DNA of 10,734 nt from Bacillota bacterium (GTDB lineage Bacteria > Bacillota > Clostridia > Oscillospirales > Oscillospiraceae): contig JAEWYA010000218.1 of assembly GCA_023395775.1 (NCBI GenBank), forward strand, positions 1 to 10,734, in the 5' to 3' direction. A program made the translations under genes and the position numbers. Numbering within the stretch: the first letter of the stretch is position 1; every line of letters begins with the position of its first letter. Of this stretch, positions 1 through 6,333 are shown one piece after another. The notes beneath the pieces were generated by a model. It ran no database searches. It was not told the DNA's origin and saw only the letters and a program-made list of their open reading frames with translations.

Positions 1-401
1 TTCTTGAAGTTCTCGTGATAGTGCGTGCCGTGTGCCGCATCGATCTCATAGGTCGTGGAGACCACCGCATTGACGCTGTCCATGCCCACGCAGCGCTGGA
101 AGCAGCTGGCGGTCTTCTGGCCGAGCAGACGCTGCATCTTCACCTTGTTGATCAGATCCTCTGTGGACTGATGCAGATGCGTAAAGCGGTTGATGGTGTG
201 GCCCGTCAGGCTGGACTTCACGGTCATCAGGTCCGCGTACTTGGGATCCTGTGCCAGTGCGTAGGTCATGGCCACGCAGTTGATGCTGGGGCGGATCATG
301 GGGTGGTCCACCCAGTTGTCGAGCTTCTCCCCAAACATGTACACCCGCGTCTTCATCGCCCGCAGGCTATCGATGTACTCTTTCGCTGTCTTTAGTGACA
401 T
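1..401 (-). CDS. abfD: 4-hydroxybutyryl-CoA dehydratase, N-terminal part (cut by window edge)
   Basis: The 133 visible residues match, from memory, the start of the clostridial 4-hydroxybutyryl-CoA dehydratase/vinylacetyl-CoA isomerase (AbfD). This cytoplasmic flavoprotein with one [4Fe-4S] cluster turns 4-hydroxybutyryl-CoA into crotonyl-CoA, a step of 4-aminobutyrate and succinate fermentation to butyrate. Recognisable stretches are RVYMFGEK (19-26), WVDHPMIRPSIN (30-41), MTYALAQDPKYADLM (45-59) and KMQRLLGQKTASCFQRCVGMD (88-108, the last written with C100 and C104). These two cysteines align with C99 and C103, two known cluster ligands; the His and third Cys ligands would lie outside the window. 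The ATG at 401 follows AAGGAGG with an 8-nt spacer. The gene begins 41 nt after the FabZ-like gene stops and reads the same way, so the two are probably co-transcribed. Related HpaB-family flavin oxygenases share the fold but not this cysteine pair in this context. Confidence 0.93.
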   Translation of the reverse strand, partial: MSLKTAKEYIDSLRAMKTRVYMFGEKLDNWVDHPMIRPSINCVAMTYALAQDPKYADLMTVKSSLTGHTINRFTHLHQSTEDLINKVKMQRLLGQKTASCFQRCVGMDSVNAVVSTTYEIDAAHGTHYHENFK

Positions 402-442
402 TCTTGTCTCCTCCTTATTTAAGATGTATGCGGAGAGCCGGA

Positions 443-874
443 TCAGCGCATAGCCAGCGTCACTTCACCGGATGCCGCCAGCTCGCCGTGGTTGTATATT
501 TTGGCGGCGCAGGTAGCAATGGCTTTTTCGGGCCGCTCACTGAAAAGCTCCACGAGGATTTCAATTGTGTCGCCGGGAAGAATTTTTTTCAGGAACCGCA
601 CGTTGTTGATACCCAAAAACAAAGGGATTTTGCCAGCGTACCGCGGGGTAGATAGCAGCAGAATATCCGCGGTCTGAGCCATACATTCCACCGAGTATAC
701 CCCTGGTAAAACCGGATCGCCGGGGAAATGGCCCTTGAAAATCTCCCGGGAGGGGTCCACGTAAAACGTGGCGGTAATACGCTCGCCGGGAGTCATATCC
801 TCCACAGTGGTCACCAAAAGCATGGGGTCCCGGTGGGGGATTACCCGCCGGATTGCTTCCTGATCCATTTTCAT
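443..874 (-). CDS. FabZ-like hotdog-fold 3-hydroxyacyl dehydratase
   Basis: A 143-residue single hotdog domain resembling (3R)-hydroxyacyl-ACP dehydratase FabZ, which removes water from 3-hydroxyacyl thioesters to give trans-2-enoyl thioesters in the cytoplasm. Seen directly: an N-terminal IPHRDPMLLV (12-21) as in FabZ, the signature GHFPGDPVLPGVYSVE (48-63) carrying catalytic His49 and Glu63 at the FabZ spacing of 14, followed by MAQT. Length is normal for FabZ (about 140-150). The reading frame is open further upstream to 937, but that extension runs through the inverted repeat at 899-935; AAAGGA at 883-888 with 8 nt to the ATG at 874 fixes the start there. It lies between nifJ and abfD and not among fatty-acid synthesis genes. 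The substrate may therefore be a CoA ester (for example a 3-hydroxybutyryl-CoA) in place of acyl-ACP; that is inference. I give no symbol because fabZ identity for this copy is unproven. Confidence 0.88.
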   Translation of the reverse strand: MKMDQEAIRRVIPHRDPMLLVTTVEDMTPGERITATFYVDPSREIFKGHFPGDPVLPGVYSVECMAQTADILLLSTPRYAGKIPLFLGINNVRFLKKILPGDTIEILVELFSERPEKAIATCAAKIYNHGELAASGEVTLAMR

Positions 875-882
875 ACGATATA

Positions 883-888
883 TCCTTT
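883..888 (-). promoter_or_regulatory. Ribosome binding site that sets the FabZ-like start
   Basis: AAAGGA on the minus strand lies 8 nt before the ATG at 874. It selects MKMDQ as the N-terminus over an in-frame ATG at 937, which has no comparable site and would encode the hairpin, and over the second ATG at 868, which is 14 nt away. Confidence 0.7.
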
Positions 889-898
889 CTATCTGTGC

Positions 899-935
899 GG
901 ACAATGCCGTATGCATTTTACATACGGCATTGTCC
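899..935 (-). repeat. Perfect 15-bp inverted repeat (stem-loop) between nifJ and the FabZ-like gene
   Basis: Arms GGACAATGCCGTATG (899-913) and CATACGGCATTGTCC (921-935) pair perfectly around a 7-nt loop. In the minus-strand transcript the stem starts about 55 nt after the nifJ stop and ends about 10 nt before the Shine-Dalgarno of the next gene. Neither side has a run of U, so it does not look like an ordinary intrinsic terminator. It could be a partial terminator, a 3'-end stabiliser of the nifJ message, an RNA processing site, or a protein-binding site. The stem is seen directly; its role is inference. Confidence 0.8.
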
Positions 936-990
936 AAGAGAGGTAAGTTTCGGGAAAGCGGTCGATCAATATGGTTTAAAAGGAGAAAGA

Positions 991-3900
991 TTAATCTTCT
1001 GCCATTTTGCGGTATTTGGCGTAGCGGTCCTTGGCGTCCTCAATGGTTTTTTGATATAGGCGCTCCGCACGGTCGGGGAAATTGATTTTCAGCGAGGAAT
1101 AGCGATTTTCGCCCTTGAGGTAGTCCATCATTTTGCTGGAATCCGGCTCCGGAGAATCCAGCTGGAAGGGATTCTTTCCCTCGGCAATCAGGCGGGGATC
1201 ATAGCGGTACAGGTGCCAGTAGCCGCATTCCACCGCCTTCTTCATCTCCTGCTGGGTGCAGCTCATGCCGGCCTTGATGCCGTGCTCCAGACATGGGCAG
1301 TATGCAATGACGATGGCGGGGCCGGGGAAGGCCTCCGCCTCCCGAATGGCCTTCAGCGTCTGGGCCTGGTCGTAGCCCATGGCAACCTGCGCCACGTAGA
1401 TGTAGCCATAACTCATGGCGATGGCGCCCAGATCCTTCTTCTTGACCGCCTTGCCGCCAGCGGCGAATTTAGCGACCGCGGCGGTGGGCGTGGCCTTGGA
1501 GGACTGTCCGCCGGTGTTTGAATAGACCTCGGTATCCATCACCAGCACATTGATATTGCGGTTTTGAGCCAGCACATGGTCAATGCCGCCGAAGCCAATG
1601 TCATAAGCCCAGCCGTCTCCGCCAAAGGCCCAGATGGACTTTTTGGCCAGGTACTCCCTGTTCTTCAGAACAAATTCCGCTTCCTTACTGCTGTCTGCCT
1701 TCTCCAGTGCGGCCAGCAGCGCATCGGTAACCTCGCGGGACTTCTGAGAATCCTCCCACTGCGCCAGATAAGCATCAATTGCCTCCGCCGCAACGCCGCG
1801 CTCCCGCAGGGCGTGCAGGCGAATCATCAGCTCCTTGTGAATGGCCTCGTGAGCATGGAGGAAGCCATAGGCAAACTCGGCGTTATCCTCGAACAGCGAT
1901 TGCTCCCAGCAGGGACCGAAGCCGCGCTGGTCGCAGGAATAGGGCGTCATGGGCATGGCGCCGCCGTAGGCGGAGGAACAGCCGGAGGCGTTGGCCACAT
2001 ACATACGGCTGCCGAACAGCTGCGTGACCAGCTTGATATAGGTGGTCTCAGCGCAGCCGGCGCAGGCGGCGGAGAATTGGAAGTAAGGTTTGGCGAACTG
2101 AGATGCCTTCACGTTTTTGTCGCTGATGACATCCCTTTTCAGCAGTGCTTCATTCATGGCGTAGCGGTCAAAATTGGGCTGCTGGTCGGCCTCGTCTTCC
2201 ATGGGCACCATGGTCAGCGCACCCTCAGCAGGACAGGCGGTCAAACACACGCCGCAGCCGAGGCAGTCATAGGGGGAGACCTGCATACGGAAGGAATAAT
2301 CCTTCATGCCGGTACCCTTGGCGGGGACGGTGACAAAGGAAGCGGGCGCTCCGGCCTTCTCCTCGTCGGTCACCAGCACGGGACGAATGGCAGCGTGGGG
2401 GCAGGACATGGAGCAGCGGTTGCACTGGATGCACACGTCGGGATTCCAGTGAGGCACATGCGTGGCCACGCCGCGCTTGCTGTAGGTGGTGGTGGCGTTT
2501 TCCCAGGTACCGTCCAGACAGTTGTGCTTTTTAAAAACGGAGACCGGCAGCTCGTCGCCATGCTGGCGATCCATGGGCACCACGATTTCCTTAACGAATT
2601 CGGTGCCCTGCAGGCTCTCCGGCGCTCCGTCCTTGGCGTCGGCCCAGGTATCGGGAATCTCCACTTTTACCATGCCGCTCAGGCCCGCGTCCACAGCCCG
2701 GTCATTGAGGTCGACAATCTCCTGACCGCCCTTTTTAAAGTAGCTCTGATAATTGCCCTTCTTCATCTCTGCCACGGCCATTTCGATGGGAATGACGTGG
2801 GTCAGCTGGAAAAAGGCGGACTGTAGAATCGTGTTGATTCGATTGCCAAGGCCCAGCTCTCCGGCGAGCTTGGTGGCATCCATAATGTAGAATTGAGCGT
2901 GTTTATTGGCCAGATCGCGCTTCATCTTGGCCGGCAGATGGGCATCCAGCTCCGAGGCGGACCAGGGGCAGTTGAGCAGATATACGCCGCCGTCCTTGAG
3001 GTCGGCAGTGGTGTCGTATTTATGTACATAGGTGGGTGCATGGCAGCCCACGAAGTCCGCTGCGTTTACCAGATAAGTAGCGTGAATGGGTTCGTCACCA
3101 AAGCGCAGATGGGACTGGGTCAAACCACCAGACTTCATGGAATCATAGGAGAAGTAAGCTTGCGCATACTTATCAGCGGTCAACCCGATGATGGTGATGG
3201 CGTTTTTGTTTGCGCCCACCGTTCCGTCGCCGCCGACGCCCCAAATCTTGCAGGCTGTCTGGCCGGGATAGTGGATCTCCAGTTCCTCAGTCGGCAGGGA
3301 GGTATGGGTCACATCGTCCAAAATGCCGATCGTAAAGTTATTTTTCGGCTGAGGCTGACGCAGATTGGTATATACGGCGGCAATCTGGCCGGGAGTAGTA
3401 TCCTTGGAGGCCAAACCATAGCGCCCACCGACTACCTGAATGTCGCCGCGACCCGCTTGCTGCAGGGCGCTCTGCACATCCAGATACAGCGGCTCGCCCA
3501 CGGAGCCGGACTCTTTGGTGCGGTCCAGCACGGCAACCTTTTTGCAGGTGGCGGGGATGGCGTCAACAAAGTGCTGCACGGAGAAGGGACGATACAGGTG
3601 TACCTGCACCACGCCGACCTTGCGGCCATGCGCATTCAGATAATCCACGGTATCACGCACGGTTTCCGCGCCGGAACACATGATGACGGCAACCTCCTCG
3701 GCATCGGGAGCGCCGTAGTAGTTAAACAGTTTGTAGTCCCGGCCGGTGAGACGGTTAACCTCGTCCATGTAGTGCTGCACGACACCGGGAATGGAGGCAA
3801 TTTTTTCGTTGGCACCTTCCTTGCACTGGAAGAATACATCCGGATTAACGGTGGTGCCGCGGGTGGAGGGATGCTCCGGGTTTAGGCCGTTTTTGCGGAA

Positions 3901-4515
3901 AGCCTCCAGCTGCTTGTAATCCACCAGCTTTTCGAGATCCTCATAGTCCAGAGCCTCAATGCGCTGCATCTCATGGGAGGTGCGGAAGCCGTCAAAGCAG
4001 TGCATGAAGGCGTACCGGCCTCCAATGGCGGACAGATGGGCAACGGCTCCCAAATCCATAGCCTCCTGAGGAGAGGAAGACATCAACATTCCAAAACCAG
4101 TCATGCGGCAGGTCATTGCATCGGAGTGGTCGCCAAAAATGGATAGTGCGTGGGCACTGACAGTGCGGCATGCCACATGGAACACGCCGGGCAAAAACTC
4201 TCCGCCGATCTTGTACATGGGCGGAATCATCAGCATCAGACCCTGAGAGGCGGTGTAGGTGGTGGTGAGGGCGCCGGCCTGCAGCGAACCGTGGCAGGTA
4301 CCGGCGGCGCCGGCTTCGGACTGCATCTGAATCACATCCACAGTATTCCCGAAGATGTTCTTTTTCCCCTTGGCGGCCCATTCGTCCACCTTCTCCGCCA
4401 TAACGGAGGACGGCGTGATTGGGAAAATAGCGGCAACCTCCGTAAACGCGTACGAGGCGTATGCGGCAGCGGTGTTGCCGTCCATGACTACACTTTTCTT
4501 ACTCAATGCTTTCAT
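991..4515 (-). CDS. nifJ: Pyruvate:ferredoxin (flavodoxin) oxidoreductase, one-chain type
   Basis: This 1174-residue protein has the full length and domain order of homodimeric pyruvate:ferredoxin oxidoreductase. It oxidises pyruvate with CoA to acetyl-CoA and CO2 and reduces ferredoxin in the cytoplasm of anaerobes. The N-terminal pyrimidine-binding domain opens with DGNTAAAYASYAFTE and FPITPSS (near residue 31). RTVSAHALSIFGDHSD (about 117-132) is the usual substrate-side segment. Two ferredoxin-type clusters follow: CIQCNRCSMSCP (about 695) and CLGCGVCLTACP (about 750). The proximal cluster ligands are CAGC (about 814 and 817), the Cys in NASGCSS (about 842) and a Cys in YCPCLEHG (about 1070). 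The thiamine diphosphate motif GDGWAYDIGFGG (about 965) runs on to DTEVYSNTGGQSSK. The ATG at 4515 follows AAAGGAAGGAA. It is probably the first gene of the nifJ, FabZ-like, abfD run, with a 116-nt gap before the second gene. Pyruvate preference over other 2-oxoacids is the family default and is untested here. Confidence 0.97.
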   Translation of the reverse strand: MKALSKKSVVMDGNTAAAYASYAFTEVAAIFPITPSSVMAEKVDEWAAKGKKNIFGNTVDVIQMQSEAGAAGTCHGSLQAGALTTTYTASQGLMLMIPPMYKIGGEFLPGVFHVACRTVSAHALSIFGDHSDAMTCRMTGFGMLMSSSPQEAMDLGAVAHLSAIGGRYAFMHCFDGFRTSHEMQRIEALDYEDLEKLVDYKQLEAFRKNGLNPEHPSTRGTTVNPDVFFQCKEGANEKIASIPGVVQHYMDEVNRLTGRDYKLFNYYGAPDAEEVAVIMCSGAETVRDTVDYLNAHGRKVGVVQVHLYRPFSVQHFVDAIPATCKKVAVLDRTKESGSVGEPLYLDVQSALQQAGRGDIQVVGGRYGLASKDTTPGQIAAVYTNLRQPQPKNNFTIGILDDVTHTSLPTEELEIHYPGQTACKIWGVGGDGTVGANKNAITIIGLTADKYAQAYFSYDSMKSGGLTQSHLRFGDEPIHATYLVNAADFVGCHAPTYVHKYDTTADLKDGGVYLLNCPWSASELDAHLPAKMKRDLANKHAQFYIMDATKLAGELGLGNRINTILQSAFFQLTHVIPIEMAVAEMKKGNYQSYFKKGGQEIVDLNDRAVDAGLSGMVKVEIPDTWADAKDGAPESLQGTEFVKEIVVPMDRQHGDELPVSVFKKHNCLDGTWENATTTYSKRGVATHVPHWNPDVCIQCNRCSMSCPHAAIRPVLVTDEEKAGAPASFVTVPAKGTGMKDYSFRMQVSPYDCLGCGVCLTACPAEGALTMVPMEDEADQQPNFDRYAMNEALLKRDVISDKNVKASQFAKPYFQFSAACAGCAETTYIKLVTQLFGSRMYVANASGCSSAYGGAMPMTPYSCDQRGFGPCWEQSLFEDNAEFAYGFLHAHEAIHKELMIRLHALRERGVAAEAIDAYLAQWEDSQKSREVTDALLAALEKADSSKEAEFVLKNREYLAKKSIWAFGGDGWAYDIGFGGIDHVLAQNRNINVLVMDTEVYSNTGGQSSKATPTAAVAKFAAGGKAVKKKDLGAIAMSYGYIYVAQVAMGYDQAQTLKAIREAEAFPGPAIVIAYCPCLEHGIKAGMSCTQQEMKKAVECGYWHLYRYDPRLIAEGKNPFQLDSPEPDSSKMMDYLKGENRYSSLKINFPDRAERLYQKTIEDAKDRYAKYRKMAED

Positions 4516-4537
4516 TTCCTTCCTTTAATCCGACTTA

Positions 4538-4552
4538 GCCGGGATTCCCGGC
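4538..4552. promoter_or_regulatory. 15-bp perfect palindrome in the nifJ leader, possible operator or leader hairpin
   Basis: GCCGGGA-T-TCCCGGC is a perfect 7+1+7 palindrome 11-22 bp upstream of the nifJ Shine-Dalgarno. The geometry equals that of the E. coli IclR consensus (TGGAAATNATTTCCA), but the half-site is GC-rich and unlike the other two palindromes here. As RNA it would form a short GC stem just before the ribosome site. Operator or leader hairpin cannot be told apart by eye. Confidence 0.45.
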
Positions 4553-4625
4553 GGCACTTTAAAGCTGGCGCTTAGAGAAGGGATAGCCGCATTCAAGATT
4601 CCACTCTACGAAATCGAATTCCAAA

Positions 4626-4657
4626 AATATAAGTAAAAAATATTCACAAGCTGTCAA
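4626..4657 (-). promoter_or_regulatory. Candidate sigma-70-type promoter for nifJ
   Basis: On the minus strand TTGACA (4657-4652, perfect -35) is followed after 20 bp by TATATT (4631-4626, 5 of 6). The spacer is longer than the optimal 17. Inside it, ACTTAT (4634-4629) sits at 17 bp but matches only 3 of 6. The surrounding AT-rich tract fits a promoter. The -35 hexamer lies inside the spacer of the iclR promoter on the other strand. Confidence 0.4.
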
Positions 4658-4671
4658 CTTTGTGCTATAGT
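4643..4671 (+). promoter_or_regulatory. Candidate sigma-70-type promoter for the IclR gene
   Basis: TTCACA (4643-4648, 5 of 6) and TATAGT (4666-4671, 5 of 6) are separated by exactly 17 bp. The predicted start is near 4678, giving a leader of about 80 nt before the ATG at 4760. An alternative overlapping pair is CTGTCA (4651-4656) with CATAAT (4675-4680) at 18 bp. Confidence 0.6.
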
Positions 4672-4690
4672 TAGCATAATCACTTCTTTT

Positions 4691-4705
4691 TTGCTTGTCA
4701 AGCAA
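4691..4705. promoter_or_regulatory. 15-bp perfect palindrome downstream of the iclR promoter, probable autoregulatory operator
   Basis: TTGCTTG-T-CAAGCAA is a perfect 7+1+7 palindrome lying about 13-28 bp after the predicted transcription start, where a bound repressor would block iclR transcription. IclR-family proteins commonly repress their own gene. The element is followed by TTTTT (4706-4710), so a short stem plus U-run reading (weak attenuator) is also possible. Confidence 0.5.
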
Positions 4706-4759
4706 TTTTTACACACAAAAACATTTTAGGAATTTTACACAGAAGGGAAGATATTTTTT

Positions 4760-5524
4760 ATGGCAAAAGAACAAGTCTCCAGCATCCTTCGGGCGCTTCA
4801 GATTTTGGAATGCTTCATGGATCAAAAGACGGAATGGACACTGAAAGCCCTCGTTGATCACCTTGATATTCCCACAACAACTGTATTTCGCCAAGTCTCC
4901 ACCATGGTGGATCGAGAATATCTGGAACAGGATCCGGTCCGAAAGAGCTATCATATTGGTCCACGCCTGTTCTTACTGGCAAGCTCAATTATAGGGCAGT
5001 CTGATCTGCGTCAGATCGCCCGTCCGGAGTTGGAGCATCTATCTAATACAGTCCGGGAGACTATTAATTTGAGCATTCTGCTTGAGAACGATATATTTTA
5101 CTTGGACAAGGTGGAAACTCACCGCTCTATTATCTGCAACACGCGTATTGGAAGCAGGGTTCCTGCCTATGCAACCAGCGGCGGAAAGGTAATGCTGGCA
5201 GATCAGACTGATGATTACATAGATCAATATTGTGAGTGGATGGAAAAGCAGGAACCTCTAACTGGAAATACGATCAGCGATTCCGTGCGTTTACGCAATG
5301 AACTCATTGCCGCAAAATTGAACGGGTATGCATCGGACAACGGAGAGATTGAGAAGGGGTTGATTTGTGTAGCCGCCCCAATTCGCGATATAACCAAGCG
5401 GGTTATCGCAGCCGTCAGCATTTCTGGCCCGGATTATCGGATGGAAGAGGATCTGCAGGAAATGATCTCCGCGGTTAAAAAGGCGGCGGAGCAGGTTTCC
5501 TATATGCTGGGGTATCGAAAATGA
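4760..5524 (+). CDS. IclR-family transcriptional regulator
   Basis: A 254-residue regulator of normal family length. Residues 5-67 form the winged helix-turn-helix: SSILRALQILECF, then the recognition-helix region PTTTVFRQVSTMV (38-50), then the wing with YHIGPRLF (64-71). Residues about 80-250 form the IclR effector-binding domain, recognised by RIGSRVPAYATSGGKVMLA (129-147), EIEKGLICVAAPI (196-208) and AAVSISGPDYR (217-227). Such proteins are dimers that sense small organic acids or aromatic compounds and repress or activate neighbouring catabolic and transport genes. The ATG at 4760 follows AGAAGGGAAG. It is transcribed away from nifJ and towards the TRAP operon, so it is the obvious candidate regulator of both; its effector is unknown. 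I found no clear intrinsic terminator after its stop. The coding sequence looks less GC-rich than nifJ. Confidence 0.95.
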   Translation: MAKEQVSSILRALQILECFMDQKTEWTLKALVDHLDIPTTTVFRQVSTMVDREYLEQDPVRKSYHIGPRLFLLASSIIGQSDLRQIARPELEHLSNTVRETINLSILLENDIFYLDKVETHRSIICNTRIGSRVPAYATSGGKVMLADQTDDYIDQYCEWMEKQEPLTGNTISDSVRLRNELIAAKLNGYASDNGEIEKGLICVAAPIRDITKRVIAAVSISGPDYRMEEDLQEMISAVKKAAEQVSYMLGYRK

Positions 5525-5669
5525 GCGTGACAGATAGGTAGTTCGCCGTTACATTAATGCGGATTATATATATTAAATCTTTTTGAGCTTATTTTATGAT
5601 TTTAATTGTTTTAATTGCTAATTTCTTATGTGCGTATTTGTTTATTAAGACAAAAATATTGAGAGCAAC

Positions 5670-5698
5670 TTGACAATCTTTGAAGCTAATGTCAATAT
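5670..5698 (+). promoter_or_regulatory. Possible promoter for the TRAP operon
   Basis: A perfect -35 hexamer TTGACA (5670-5675) is followed after 17 bp by CAATAT (5693-5698), which matches only 3 of 6 at -10. TTGACA also forms an inverted pair with TGTCAA (5690-5695). The weak -10 would suit a promoter that needs an activator. The rest of the 272-nt gap between iclR and dctQ is AT-rich and holds nothing else clear apart from the palindrome at 5748. Confidence 0.35.
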
Positions 5699-5747
5699 AC
5701 GTACTGTGCATAGCGCATTTTGTTTTTAAGCAACATGTGGAACTTGA

Positions 5748-5762
5748 TTCCGCAATGCGGAA
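5748..5762. promoter_or_regulatory. 15-bp perfect palindrome before dctQ, probable IclR-family operator
   Basis: TTCCGCA-A-TGCGGAA is a perfect 7+1+7 palindrome that ends 18 bp before the Shine-Dalgarno GGAAGGAG (5781-5788) of dctQ. Outer TTCC/GGAA arms and 15-bp length fit the general look of IclR-family operators. It lies downstream of the possible promoter at 5670-5698, a position suited to repression. Binding by the neighbouring regulator is inference. Confidence 0.55.
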
Positions 5763-5796
5763 AATGCTGCTTGTGTGTTAGGAAGGAGTATGGCAA

Positions 5797-6333
5797 ATGT
5801 ATGGAGTGTTAGAAAAAGTTGTGCGAAAAATTGCTAAGGCAGCCGATGTCGCTGCTGCAATTTTGCTGGCTGTGATGTGCTGTCTTGTATTTACAAACGT
5901 CGTATGCCGGTATTTATTGCACTTCTCAATCCCATGGTCGGAGGAGATTTCCCGCTTTTTGCAAATCTGGATCGTGTTCATAGGTACAGCCCTAGTATAC
6001 AGGGAGAATGGCCACATGGGGTTGGACATTTTGGTGAAAAAGCTGCCCAAACAAGTAGCGCGCTTTGTTGCCGTTATTGTGGATGTTCTTGTTATTTTCC
6101 TGACGATTCTGATCTTTCTAGGGGGCCTTCAGCTAACTGTCAGCATGCATGGCTGGACAGCTCCTGCTTCTGGGCTTTCTTATTCATGGAAGTTCTGTAT
6201 TGTCATTTTCTCGATGGCTCTGATGCTGATTTTTGCATTTAATAATCTTTTCTGGCATGTGGCCAGCTTGATCAAAAATGAAGATCTGCCCGTCAATCCT
6301 AAGGCTGCGGAACAGGAGGGTGAAGGAAAATGA
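5797..6333 (+). CDS. dctQ: TRAP transporter small membrane subunit (DctQ)
   Basis: This 178-residue membrane protein is the small subunit of a tripartite ATP-independent periplasmic (TRAP) transporter. It partners the large subunit in ion-gradient-driven uptake of organic acids. Four hydrophobic segments lie at about 17-39, 52-68, 87-110 and 131-155. Family marks are CRYLLHFSIPWSEEISRF (37-54), with the conserved RY and PWSEE, followed by GHMGLDILVKKLP (72-84) after helix 2. The ATG at 5797 follows GGAAGGAG with an 8-nt spacer; the nearer ATG at 5790 opens only a short frame. Its stop overlaps the dctM start by four bases (ATGA at 6330-6333), so the two are translationally coupled. The substrate cannot be read from this subunit. 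Confidence 0.94.
   Translation: MYGVLEKVVRKIAKAADVAAAILLAVMCCLVFTNVVCRYLLHFSIPWSEEISRFLQIWIVFIGTALVYRENGHMGLDILVKKLPKQVARFVAVIVDVLVIFLTILIFLGGLQLTVSMHGWTAPASGLSYSWKFCIVIFSMALMLIFAFNNLFWHVASLIKNEDLPVNPKAAEQEGEGK

Noticed and set aside
15..395. Plus-strand open frame at the left edge
   Set aside because: It is the shadow of abfD on the opposite strand, where the known AbfD N-terminal motifs are read.
875..937. N-terminal extension of the FabZ-like protein to an ATG at 937
   Set aside because: The extension encodes the inverted repeat and precedes the good ribosome site; normal FabZ length and N-terminus are obtained from 874.
961..975. 15-base match GTCGATCAATATGGT shared with 9766-9780
   Set aside because: The second copy is inside DUF4127 coding sequence and the match does not extend on either side. 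A single 15-mer match in 10 kb is unusual but most likely chance.
1564..2826. Long plus-strand open frame of 420 codons
   Set aside because: It lies wholly antisense to the well-supported nifJ gene, and its His/Gly/Leu-rich translation is typical of a shadow of a GC-rich gene. No family resemblance.
2893..3885. Plus-strand open frame of 330 codons
   Set aside because: Antisense to nifJ, with no recognisable domain or convincing ribosome site.
5525..5796. Possible small RNA or short gene in the AT-rich gap
   Set aside because: No open frame with a ribosome site and no convincing terminator hairpin after iclR; only the possible promoter and palindrome are supported.
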